Below the pieces are notes generated by a model. The model ran no database searches and was not told the origin of the DNA. It saw nothing but the letters and a program-made list of their open reading frames with translations. The position numbers and the translations under genes are program-made. A stretch of DNA of 5,330 nt from an uncultured Ruminococcus sp. (GTDB lineage: Bacteria; Bacillota; Clostridia; Oscillospirales; Ruminococcaceae): contig CACYBC010000045.1 in NCBI GenBank assembly GCA_902772615.1, positions 1 through 5,330 of the forward strand. The letters run 5' to 3'. Below, piece after piece: positions 1 through 5,330 of the stretch (its first letter is position 1; each line of letters begins with the position of its first letter).

Positions 1-31
1 AGGCTGTAGGTATGAAAAACCACAACAGCCT
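1..31. repeat. imperfect inverted repeat / hairpin at left edge
   Basis: AGGCTGT at 1-7 is the exact reverse complement of ACAGCCT at 25-31, and inside it GGT (9-11) can pair with ACC (19-21) around an AT-rich loop. The following bases (32-53) are T-rich, so on the plus strand this could be the terminator of a gene lying left of the window. It could equally be a fragment of a mobile-element end. The surrounding 60 bases are more AT-rich than the gene that follows and show no coding signal I can support. Confidence 0.35.
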
Positions 32-58
32 GCATTCTATTTAGGTTTCTGTTTATAA

Positions 59-361
59 ATCCAGGGGGTCATTTACGAGCGGACAAGTGTTCCCGTCGTG
101 CCGGTACGGTTCTTCGACAGGAGCAGCGACTTCTACTACTCGCTTGGGCTCATCAGTTCCGGCGTCAGGCTCCTTCGTCTGCCCTCCGAGATACTTAACA
201 AGGACGGGAAGACCATAAGGCTGGGTATCGGCGAGACGATATTGCCCAACAGACTGCTGGAGTGCACTTCAACTGAGGAGCTTCGTCAGATGCTCAGGCA
301 TTCGGTATATGGCATGCCGATGCCGGAATCGTTCATCAGGAGATCCCGCCTGTCCCTTTGA
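59..361 (+). pseudogene. C-terminal remnant of a PlsC/hemolysin-like lysophospholipid acyltransferase
   Basis: The open frame runs from just after a stop codon at 56-58 to TGA at 359-361 and has no plausible start: the first possible initiator is GTG at 98, inside the conserved part. The segment VPVVPVRFFDR followed by FYYSLGLI, LRLPSEILNKDGK and IRLGIGE matches the C-terminal half of 1-acylglycerol-3-phosphate and lyso-ornithine/lyso-glycine-lipid type acyltransferases (OlsA/GlsA-like, often named hemolysin), including the family-like ending EELRQMLRHSVYG. Enzymes of this family O-acylate a lysolipid at the inner membrane from acyl-ACP or acyl-CoA. The catalytic HX4D and the EGTR-like acceptor motif should lie 60-120 residues further upstream and are absent, because the homology stops at about base 60-75, where the sequence turns AT-rich. 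I therefore call it a broken gene, or one cut by an assembly join. It converges on the minus-strand GNAT gene with 28 nt between stops. The family call is from recognition by eye; the exact subfamily is uncertain. Confidence 0.6.
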
Positions 362-389
362 TCCCTTTGTACAGTTTGGCATAGACAAG

Positions 390-1514
390 TCACGTTATCT
401 CCTTGGTATAGACGCGTGCCCTCTTCGAGAGGCTGTGGCTGAAGCGCCCCCACATGTTCTGCACGTCATGGTTATCAGCTAGTTCCCTTGTGCTCTCCAC
501 ATGGAAGATGCCGTTGCGGTGCAGTCCTGAGGCTATCTTGGCGAGGATCATCGCGTTTACACCCATACCGCGGTAGTCATCACGCACGGCTATAAGGAGA
601 GCATCAACGGTGTCATTTGTCCTGAGGGCTGCCAACACATGCATCCATCCCGTCGGGAACAGTCTTCCCCCTGCTCTCTGCATTGCCTTGGAAAGTGACG
701 GCATCGCCACGCCGAATCCTACTACTTCATCGTTGCCGTCGACAACAACCGACACATAATCCAGAGAGATATGCGGAAGGAACTGACGCTTCAGGTCAGC
801 GCATTGCCTCTCGGACAGTTCGGAGAATCCGTGAAGCCTCGAGTAGGCTTGATTCATGACCCTGAAGAGGCCGTCGGCATACCTTGTTACGAGTTCTTTC
901 TTCGACCTGTAATGCCCCTCGCTCAGGCCGCATTTCAGTGCCACGATCCCTGCCGCACGCTCAAGAGCCGAAGTATCTTCCGGCACGTCTATGAGATACT
1001 CCACGAACTCTGCTCCCTTGGTGTACCCGCAGGACAGGAGAAGAGGCTCGTAGTACGGATGGTTGTACTTGCCGTACACTGTAGGCAGCCTGTCGAAGCC
1101 CTCCACGAGAATTCCGGATATGTCGAACTCCAGGAATCCGACCGGGCCTTCAACCATGGTCATCTCCTTCTGCCTGGCATAGCGCTCGACGCTGAACATG
1201 AGTGCGTCGACGACCTCCTTGGAATCCATGAAGTCTATCCACCCGAACCGGCATATCTTCTTCCCCACCTTGCTGTTGTACCTGTGGTTGATTATTGCCG
1301 CCACCCTACCCACCACTTTCCCGCTCTCATCCAGAGCAAGCCAGTATACGCCTTCACACACTTCGAAGGCAGCATTCTTCTTCGGGGACAGGGTGGCCAT
1401 GTCCATTGACTCGACCTGAGGGACATAGTATCTGTCGCCCTTGTACAGTTCATTGGGAAAATGGACGAATTGTCTCAGTTCCCTTCTCGTCGTTACCTGT
1501 TTTATCCTTACCAC
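390..1514 (-). CDS. GNAT-superfamily N-acyltransferase-like protein (374 aa)
   Basis: This intact gene encodes a protein of the long (about 370-390 aa) GNAT-fold family that starts with an FxxFPxxLYxxDxxxVP-type segment (here residues 16-32). The first half holds GKVVGRVAAIIN (65-76), RFGWIDFMDS (89-98), GPVGF (123-127) and NHPYYEPLL (151-159). The second half has EVVGFGVAMPSL (263-274) and ends in a GNAT motif A with the acyl-CoA pyrophosphate loop YRGMGVN (314-320). The two halves look like a tandem GNAT-like arrangement. Members are often annotated only as GNAT or hypothetical proteins; bacterial ceramide synthase is also GNAT-like, so transfer of a long acyl chain to an amine is possible but unproven. 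The start is GTG at 1514: it lines up residue for residue with the ATG of the paralogue at 4520 and is preceded by an A-rich stretch, as usual in Bacteroidota. The stop is TGA at 392-390. Cytoplasmic, with no signal peptide or membrane segment seen. Confidence 0.8.
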   Translation of the reverse strand: MVRIKQVTTRRELRQFVHFPNELYKGDRYYVPQVESMDMATLSPKKNAAFEVCEGVYWLALDESGKVVGRVAAIINHRYNSKVGKKICRFGWIDFMDSKEVVDALMFSVERYARQKEMTMVEGPVGFLEFDISGILVEGFDRLPTVYGKYNHPYYEPLLLSCGYTKGAEFVEYLIDVPEDTSALERAAGIVALKCGLSEGHYRSKKELVTRYADGLFRVMNQAYSRLHGFSELSERQCADLKRQFLPHISLDYVSVVVDGNDEVVGFGVAMPSLSKAMQRAGGRLFPTGWMHVLAALRTNDTVDALLIAVRDDYRGMGVNAMILAKIASGLHRNGIFHVESTRELADNHDVQNMWGRFSHSLSKRARVYTKEIT

Positions 1515-1695
1515 GTCTTTTTTTTAATCTAATTTAGATAAATATAGATGAGACGAAACTTTTATTGGCGGTAATTTCATCCGATGTTTACAAAGCACGG
1601 CAAAATTGTAAATGACATCGGTGCATGCAGGCATCTGTTTTGATGCCATTCATAATGGTCCGGAAGAGAAACAGAGCACGGACCGAAACATAATA
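1515..1695. other. divergent intergenic region between GNAT gene and pfkA
   Basis: This 181-bp AT-rich stretch must hold the promoters of both flanking genes. Apart from the weak -7 element on the minus strand, I find no consensus promoter for pfkA; the nearest candidate is TTTG at 1639-1642, with the wrong bases where TA is expected. An in-frame ATG at 1612 would add 28 residues to pfkA, but that extension has no resemblance to the family. No tRNA, riboswitch or terminator was recognised. Confidence 0.5.
1539..1546 (-). promoter_or_regulatory. possible Bacteroidota -7 element for the minus-strand GNAT gene
   Basis: Read on the minus strand these bases are TATATTTA, differing from the Bacteroidota consensus TAnnTTTG only in the last base. 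It ends 24 nt before the GTG start, close to the 26 nt seen for the better promoter at 2721-2752. No convincing TTG/TTTG -33 element lies 19-21 nt upstream, so this is weak. An eight-A run sits between it and the start codon. Confidence 0.3.
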
Positions 1696-2679
1696 ATGAG
1701 AGAAATCAAATGCATCGGAGTTCTCACCTCAGGAGGTGATGCTCCAGGTATGAATGCCAGCGTCAGGGCTGTGACCAGGGCGGCGATACACAAGGGATGG
1801 ACTGTCAAGGGAATCTGCAGAGGATTCCAGGGACTTATAGAGGACGAGGTGGTTGACCTCACCACGGAGAGCGTGTCGAACACGATCCAGAGGGGCGGCA
1901 CCTTCCTCAAGAGTGCGAGGAGCAAGGAGTTCAGGACACCCGAAGGAAGACAGAAGGCCTACGAGACTTTCACAAGACATGGGATGGACGCATTGATAGT
2001 CATCGGAGGAAACGGCTCCCTCGCCGGAGCCCAGGACTTCGCAAAGGACTTCGATGTGCCATGCATCGGTATCCCTGGTACTATTGACAACGACCTTTAC
2101 GGAACTGATACCACCATCGGCTATGACACGGCGCTCAACACGATAGTGGACTGCGTGGACAAGATAAGGGACACGGCAACAAGCCACGACCGAATCTTCT
2201 TTGTGGAGGTGATGGGCAGGGACGCAGGCTTCCTTGCCCAGAACAGCGCCATCGCGGCCGGTGCTGAGGCCGCGATCATTCCTGAAGACAGCACTGACGT
2301 CGACCAGCTCGCCGAGTTCATCGGAAGGGGCATACGCAAGAGCAAGAACAGCTCGATCGTGCTTGTCTCCGAAAGCCCTCAGGACGGCAAAGGGGCGCAG
2401 TACTATGCGGACAGGGTGACCAGGGAATATCCCGGATATGATGTGCGTGTCTCGATCCTCGGCCATCTCCAGAGGGGTGGAAGGCCGACCGCCTATGACA
2501 GAATCCTTGCCAGCCGTCTGGGAGTGGCTTCAATCGAGGCGCTCGACGAGGGACAGAGGAACATCATGGTCGGCATCGACGACGACCACATAGTCTACGT
2601 GCCTTTCTCAAGGGCTATCAAGATGGACAAGCCAATCGACCCTGAGCTGATCAACGTGCTGGGTGTCCTGTCGATCTGA
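1696..2679 (+). CDS. pfkA: ATP-dependent 6-phosphofructokinase (327 aa)
   Basis: Phosphorylates fructose 6-phosphate to fructose 1,6-bisphosphate, the committed step of glycolysis, in the cytoplasm as a tetramer. Numbering from the ATG at 1696, the family signatures are in order: TSGGDAPGMN (11-20) for ATP, GGTFLKSAR (67-75), GGNGS (104-108), PGTIDND (127-133) with catalytic Asp131, MGRD (173-176), SES with Glu226 for the sugar phosphate, and GHLQRGG (256-262). Gly107 and Gly128 stand where PPi-dependent enzymes carry Asp and Lys, so ATP is the expected donor. An oddity is Asn106, where E. coli has Asp103, which lies at the Mg-ATP site. I prefer 1696 over the upstream in-frame ATG at 1612, because homology begins at MREIKCIGVLTSGG, the length is then normal for the family, and an A/T-rich ACATAATA precedes it. 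The stop is TGA at 2677-2679. It appears to be transcribed separately from the downstream acyl operon. Confidence 0.93.
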   Translation: MREIKCIGVLTSGGDAPGMNASVRAVTRAAIHKGWTVKGICRGFQGLIEDEVVDLTTESVSNTIQRGGTFLKSARSKEFRTPEGRQKAYETFTRHGMDALIVIGGNGSLAGAQDFAKDFDVPCIGIPGTIDNDLYGTDTTIGYDTALNTIVDCVDKIRDTATSHDRIFFVEVMGRDAGFLAQNSAIAAGAEAAIIPEDSTDVDQLAEFIGRGIRKSKNSSIVLVSESPQDGKGAQYYADRVTREYPGYDVRVSILGHLQRGGRPTAYDRILASRLGVASIEALDEGQRNIMVGIDDDHIVYVPFSRAIKMDKPIDPELINVLGVLSI

Positions 2680-2720
2680 TCAGCATTACCCTGAACTTTA
2701 CACTTCCCAGCCATTTTGTT

Positions 2721-2752
2721 ATTGGCAGCAAGGTGTCTCGCGAGTAACTTTG
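2721..2752 (+). promoter_or_regulatory. Bacteroidota-type promoter of the acyl synthetase-ACP-GNAT operon
   Basis: TAACTTTG at 2745-2752 is a perfect match to the Bacteroidota -7 consensus TAnnTTTG. ATTG at 2721-2724, separated from it by 20 nt, fits the TTG-type -33 element and the known 19-21 nt spacing for the primary sigma factor of this phylum. Transcription would begin near 2758-2760, giving a leader of about 20 nt that is A/T-rich (TTAATTAAAG) with no Shine-Dalgarno sequence before the ATG at 2779. This makes the three downstream genes a unit independent of pfkA. No operator repeat was seen around it. Confidence 0.7.
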
Positions 2753-2778
2753 CCGTAGTTAATTAAAGGGTATTCACA

Positions 2779-4272
2779 ATGACAGGCAACTACTTCCATG
2801 ACATGATTCCCGAGGTGGAACGTGATCATATCCACTACATTCCTACCGTCCCTCAGTTCCTTTCCTGGATAGAGTCGGAATGGGGCGACCGCCCGGCACT
2901 GAGCGATGAGATAAAGACATATACATACAATCAGGTTTGCAGGAGAGTCGCGCGCAGAAGGACCGTTCTCGCAGAGATGGGTCTCAGAAAGGGTGACCTC
3001 GTAGGTATTTGGGACAGGACGACAATCGACGCTGTCGAGACGTTCCTCGCGGTGACGTCATACGGCTGTGTCGCAATCAACATCCCTACCCTTATGCCGG
3101 GCCAGGCTGTTGCCGGGATATGCGGCAGGTTTGGGGTGAAGGCGCTGTTCGCAGCTGATGAACTGATCTCGGGCTTGCCGCAGGTCCAGTTCCCTGTATC
3201 GGATGTCAGCGAGATTGCTGACACTATGACGGATGCTGCGGACATCGGCAGGGAGGATCCGGCAGCCATCTTCTTCACCGGCGGCACGACGGGCACGCCT
3301 AAGGGTGCTGTCCTTCCCCACCGGGCCCTGATGAGAGGTGCATACAACGGCAGTTTCGGTCCTGGACCACAGGTAGGACAGCGATACATCTGCATGCTGC
3401 CGCTCTGTCATGTGTTCGGCATGATAAGAAGCACGCTCTCGGTTCTGTATACAGGATCTCACTGGTATGCATGCGAGGACGTGAAGAAGACTCTTGGCCG
3501 CATGTCCGTCATTAAGCCGACATACCTTGTGCTCGTCCCGGGCCTCTGCGACGTCATTGCGGGCCTTGCAAAGATGTATGGTCCTGGGGTCCTGGGCGGT
3601 GAGCTTAAGGTCATCGTGTCCGGTGCGGCGAACGTGCCGCCAAGGTTGCAGGAACAGTTCGAGGAACTCGGAGTCTCACTGCTTGCCGGCTACGGCATGA
3701 CCGAGGGCGCAAACCTGACTTCCGGGAACATCGACCTGAAGGAGAAACCGACTTCTGTGGGAAAGATCTATCCGGAGCAGGAAGTAAGGATTGTGGATGG
3801 AGAGCTCTGGGTCAGGGGTGACAACGTGTTCTCCGGCTACTACGGCAATCCGGAGGAGACAGCCAGGACGCTCACGCCTGACGGCTGGCTACGTACCGGA
3901 GACCTCGTCTCCTTTGATGACGAGGGGTACATGTACATCACCGGAAGAATCAAGAACTTGATCATCCTGGGTAACGGCGAGAACGTCAGCCCTGAGAGCA
4001 TCGAGGAGAAGTACTATCTCGAGCCATCCGTGAAGGACTGCCTCGTCAAAGAGGATGAGGTTGACGGAGAGATGGTCATCGCGATTGAAATCCTCCCGCA
4101 GGCGGCATATCTTGAGGAGAACCGCATAGAAGATCCGGAAGGCTTCTTCAGGAAACTTGTGGCGGAGATCAACAGGACTATGCCGACCACTCACCAGGTG
4201 AGGAAGGTGACTGTCAGGAAGGAGGACTTCAAGAGGACAGGATCAATGAAGGTTTCAAGAAATCAGGAATAG
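2779..4272 (+). CDS. AMP-forming acyl-CoA/acyl-ACP synthetase (497 aa)
   Basis: A member of the ANL (AMP-binding) superfamily, which activates a carboxylic acid, probably a fatty acid, as acyl-AMP and passes it to a phosphopantetheine thiol. Motifs in order are the P-loop FFTGGTTGTPKG (165-176), GAANVPP near 281-287, AGYGMTEG (303-310), GWLRTGDL (369-376) with the ribose-binding Asp375, and the hinge and A8 region YITGRIKNLII (386-396) followed by GNGENVSPESIE. Near the C-terminus, KRTGSMKVSR (485-494) carries Lys491, the likely catalytic A10 lysine. Both the large and small subdomains are present, at about the usual length for a stand-alone synthetase. The ACP gene starts 3 nt after its stop, so the natural acceptor is probably that ACP rather than free CoA. 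No signal peptide is seen. The start ATG follows a strong promoter and an A/T-rich leader. Chain length and substrate cannot be read from the sequence. Confidence 0.87.
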   Translation: MTGNYFHDMIPEVERDHIHYIPTVPQFLSWIESEWGDRPALSDEIKTYTYNQVCRRVARRRTVLAEMGLRKGDLVGIWDRTTIDAVETFLAVTSYGCVAINIPTLMPGQAVAGICGRFGVKALFAADELISGLPQVQFPVSDVSEIADTMTDAADIGREDPAAIFFTGGTTGTPKGAVLPHRALMRGAYNGSFGPGPQVGQRYICMLPLCHVFGMIRSTLSVLYTGSHWYACEDVKKTLGRMSVIKPTYLVLVPGLCDVIAGLAKMYGPGVLGGELKVIVSGAANVPPRLQEQFEELGVSLLAGYGMTEGANLTSGNIDLKEKPTSVGKIYPEQEVRIVDGELWVRGDNVFSGYYGNPEETARTLTPDGWLRTGDLVSFDDEGYMYITGRIKNLIILGNGENVSPESIEEKYYLEPSVKDCLVKEDEVDGEMVIAIEILPQAAYLEENRIEDPEGFFRKLVAEINRTMPTTHQVRKVTVRKEDFKRTGSMKVSRNQE

Positions 4273-4275
4273 GAT

Positions 4276-4533
4276 ATGGAAAGAGATGAAATATTGAAAG
4301 GTCTTCGAGAAGTCATGGCAACCGTTAAGCCAAAGGTCATGGCAGAGAGGATCGTTCCGGAAGCGATCCTCTCGGATGACCTCGGCATTGACTCCTTCTC
4401 GATGCTTCTGCTCAGCCTCGCGGCGGAGCAGAAGTTCGGGATAGCATTCGATCCGGGGAAGCCCTTCGTCAGCGTGTCGGATATAATGGAGTACATAATC
4501 ACAAGAAAGGGAGCGGTCGATGATAGAGGTTAA
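4276..4533 (+). CDS. acyl carrier protein (85 aa)
   Basis: A small acidic four-helix carrier protein. The motif LGIDSFSM (36-43) holds Ser40 (codon 4393-4395), the expected 4'-phosphopantetheine attachment site. The preceding SDDLG and following EQKFGIAF correspond to the end of loop 1 and to helices II-III of the ACP fold, and VSVSDIMEYI fits helix IV. The length is normal for a discrete ACP. It starts 3 nt after the synthetase stop, and its own end overlaps the next gene by 14 nt, which suggests translational coupling and one pathway. It is probably a specialised ACP rather than the housekeeping acpP of fatty-acid synthesis, which normally sits beside fabF. It needs a phosphopantetheinyl transferase encoded elsewhere. 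Confidence 0.87.
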   Translation: MERDEILKGLREVMATVKPKVMAERIVPEAILSDDLGIDSFSMLLLSLAAEQKFGIAFDPGKPFVSVSDIMEYIITRKGAVDDRG

Positions 4534-4834
4534 GGAAGTCCGTGGCCGCAGGGACATGCGGCGGTTCGTCAGGTTCCCGTTCCGTCTTTACAGGAACGAG
4601 CGCGACTGGTGCCCGCCATTGGTCGGTGACGAGTTCGACACCTTCAACCCCAGGAAGAACGGCGCTCTGCGATTCTGCGAGCACCAGTGCTTCCTGGCCT
4701 ACATGGACGGCCAGATTGTGGGAAGGATCGCAGCCATCATCAACAGGAGGTCTGACGAGAAGTCCGGAGAGCGCTGCCTTCGCTTCGGGTGGCTCGACTG
4801 CATAGACTCCCCTGCCGTGTGTTCAGCGCTGATG
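4520..4834 (+). pseudogene. 5' fragment of a GNAT-superfamily N-acyltransferase gene
   Basis: This is the part of the last ORF that truly belongs to the operon. It covers only the N-terminal third of the family's roughly 370 residues and lacks the NxPYY segment, the second GNAT-like half and the RGxG acyl-CoA loop. Its start overlaps the ACP stop by 14 nt, so in the intact ancestor this N-acyltransferase was translated together with the carrier protein that presumably fed it. The other copy on the minus strand may supply the activity in this genome, though it diverges enough to have a different acceptor. Confidence 0.65.
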
Positions 4835-5329
4835 GGGCGCGACCCCTGTCCTACCCTATATCCTCATCCTATGCCCAGGTACAAGCCCAAAATCCGTTTC
4901 TCCGACTGCTGGTCTTCAGTGGGTGACGTGACGTTCTACCATAGGAACGGCGTCTGCTACTGGAAGAAGCGGGCGCATCCGGAGTTTCCCGGCACCCTGG
5001 GCCAGATGGAGGCGCAGTCCGTCCATCTCCGTGCGCTGCAGGCCTGGCGCGAGCTCGATCCGCTGACGCAGGAGCAGTGGAACATGCTGGCGCTGACGGT
5101 GCAGAGCCACCGGCTGCCGTTCCGCAAGGATCACCACATCACCGGCCACAATCTCTTCGTGTCCGGCTACCACGGCAAGTCGGCCGATAGGGCATGGACT
5201 GACGCAGGCGACGCTGCGCCGGCGACTATAACGATTTCCGCCCTGGCCCAGAAGATTGGCTGGCCTTCAGCCACCTGGGATTTCAGCGGAAGCGTACCGA
5301 AACTCCTCGGCCTGCCTGAAGGACAGTAA
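4520..5329 (+). CDS. mosaic ORF: truncated GNAT N-terminus fused in frame to unrelated segments (269 aa)
   Basis: The ATG at 4520 lies inside the ACP gene. Residues 1-105 are a second copy of the GNAT-family protein at 390-1514: 46 of 105 positions match in a hand alignment, including RFVRFP, LYRNER, GQIVGRIAAIIN and RFGWLDCIDS. Similarity ends abruptly after SALM (base 4834). The expected remaining 270 or so residues, with the acyl-CoA binding loop, are missing. The frame stays open through a 12-residue linker (GRDPCPTLYPHP), then residues 118-219, which resemble a hypothetical Bacteroidota protein with its own ATG at 4871, then residues 220-269, which look like the tail of a third protein. 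The stop is TAA at 5327-5329. The GNAT part alone cannot be an active acyltransferase. This is either a rearranged, probably non-functional gene or an assembly chimera. Translation start and operon membership are secure; the product as a whole is not. Confidence 0.6.
   Translation: MIEVKEVRGRRDMRRFVRFPFRLYRNERDWCPPLVGDEFDTFNPRKNGALRFCEHQCFLAYMDGQIVGRIAAIINRRSDEKSGERCLRFGWLDCIDSPAVCSALMGRDPCPTLYPHPMPRYKPKIRFSDCWSSVGDVTFYHRNGVCYWKKRAHPEFPGTLGQMEAQSVHLRALQAWRELDPLTQEQWNMLALTVQSHRLPFRKDHHITGHNLFVSGYHGKSADRAWTDAGDAAPATITISALAQKIGWPSATWDFSGSVPKLLGLPEGQ
4871..5329 (+). CDS. hypothetical Bacteroidota protein, possible independent start inside the mosaic ORF
   Basis: Reading from the ATG at 4871 gives 152 residues beginning MPRYKPKIRFSDCWSSVG. 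The pattern of a WxSVGxVTFYHRNGxxYW opening, then FPGTxxQMxxQ, a Trp-rich helix (LQAWRELDPLTQEQWN) and ITGHNLFVSGYHG recalls small uncharacterised Bacteroidota proteins, distantly like the DUF6266 layout (G-VG-, basic R/K, PGT-Q-Q). No function is known to me. Arg is mostly CGN here, while the synthetase upstream favours AGG, and GC is high (82 of 120 bases in 4981-5100), which supports a different origin. From residue 103 (base 5177) the sequence no longer fits that family. The region before the ATG is pyrimidine-rich and lacks a normal Bacteroidota promoter or A-rich leader, so independent expression is doubtful. Confidence 0.45.
   Translation: MPRYKPKIRFSDCWSSVGDVTFYHRNGVCYWKKRAHPEFPGTLGQMEAQSVHLRALQAWRELDPLTQEQWNMLALTVQSHRLPFRKDHHITGHNLFVSGYHGKSADRAWTDAGDAAPATITISALAQKIGWPSATWDFSGSVPKLLGLPEGQ
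5177..5329 (+). other. C-terminal tail segment of apparently different origin
   Basis: The last 50 residues contain ADRAWTDAGDAAPATITI, ALAQKIGW and TWDFSGSVPKLL. The last pattern (alpha-helical ALAxxIGW, then WDFSGxxPKL) resembles the closing element of GLUG-type repeat modules in Bacteroidota surface proteins, where a repeat set often ends with W-D/F-x-G and P-x-L. It does not resemble what I would expect after GYHG in the preceding hypothetical protein. The assignment is by eye and tentative. No membrane anchor or sorting domain follows before the TAA stop. Confidence 0.35.
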
Positions 5330-5330
5330 G

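Noticed and set aside
1..35. Possible minus-strand gene start (ATG at 35-33) running off the left edge
   Set aside because: Only 11 codons are visible and no family is recognisable, so coding cannot be supported.
771..1409. Plus-strand open frame of 212 codons opposite the GNAT gene
   Set aside because: It is antisense to a recognisable conserved protein, has no family features, and its length is explained by the GC-rich codon structure of the true gene.
1612..1695. N-terminal extension of PfkA from an upstream in-frame ATG
   Set aside because: The 28 extra residues have no resemblance to phosphofructokinases, and the ATG at 1696 sits exactly where family homology and normal length begin.
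1729..2466. Minus-strand open frame of 245 codons opposite pfkA
   Set aside because: Antisense shadow of a highly conserved enzyme; its translation shows no domain or motif.
4820..4828. TGTTCAGCG near the 4834 breakpoint also occurs, inverted, at 1190-1198 in the other GNAT copy
   Set aside because: The match is 9 nt in homologous genes but in a different reading frame and at shifted alignment positions, so it is most likely chance rather than a recombination site.
1..5330. CRISPR array, tRNA or rRNA genes, transposase or integrase
   Set aside because: No regularly spaced repeats, no tRNA-like cloverleaf or TTCGANNC arm in the gaps, and no recombinase motif in any frame. The two longest non-coding stretches are 181 and 99 bp.

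Overview
This window looks like a piece of a moderately GC-rich, uncultured-type Bacteroidota (Bacteroidales) genome. The evidence is a phosphofructokinase with the sequence style typical of that phylum, a well-formed Bacteroidota promoter (ATTG, 20 nt, TAACTTTG) in place of an E. coli-type one, A-rich start contexts without Shine-Dalgarno sequences, and GNAT-like proteins of a kind I associate with that group. Genus cannot be set from the sequence alone.

Layout. Bases 1 to about 60 are AT-rich, form an imperfect hairpin, and do not belong to the gene that follows. Bases 59-361 (+) are the C-terminal remnant of a PlsC/hemolysin-like lysophospholipid acyltransferase that has lost its catalytic N-terminal half. 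Bases 390-1514 (-) are an intact 374-residue GNAT-superfamily protein, convergent with the remnant. After a 181-bp divergent region comes pfkA (+, most likely start at 1696), an ATP-type 6-phosphofructokinase. After a 99-bp gap holding a clear promoter comes a tight three-gene operon: an AMP-forming acyl-(ACP/CoA) synthetase (2779-4272), an acyl carrier protein (4276-4533), and a second GNAT-superfamily gene (starting at 4520, overlapping the ACP by 14 nt). The second GNAT is a paralogue of the first (46 of 105 residues identical by hand alignment).

The likely biology is an acyl-transfer module. The synthetase activates an acyl group and loads it on the dedicated ACP, and the GNAT enzyme moves it to an amine. 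The same set of parts (acyl synthetase, dedicated ACP, GNAT-type N-acyltransferase) occurs in bacterial sphingolipid (ceramide) synthesis as worked out in Caulobacter, and the remnant acyltransferase at the left end also points to lipid acylation. Assignment to ceramide, N-acyl amino-acid lipid or another amide-linked lipid is inference. pfkA is probably a housekeeping neighbour.

The oddest part is the right end. The second GNAT gene stops resembling its family after residue 105 (base 4834) and runs on in frame into an unrelated hypothetical protein (own ATG at 4871), then from about base 5177 into a segment that looks like the tail of yet another protein, ending at 5329. With the cut acyltransferase on the left, both ends of the window are breakpoints inside genes. 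This is either a real rearrangement that made a mosaic ORF, or an assembly chimera; read coverage across 4834, 5177 and about 60 would decide.
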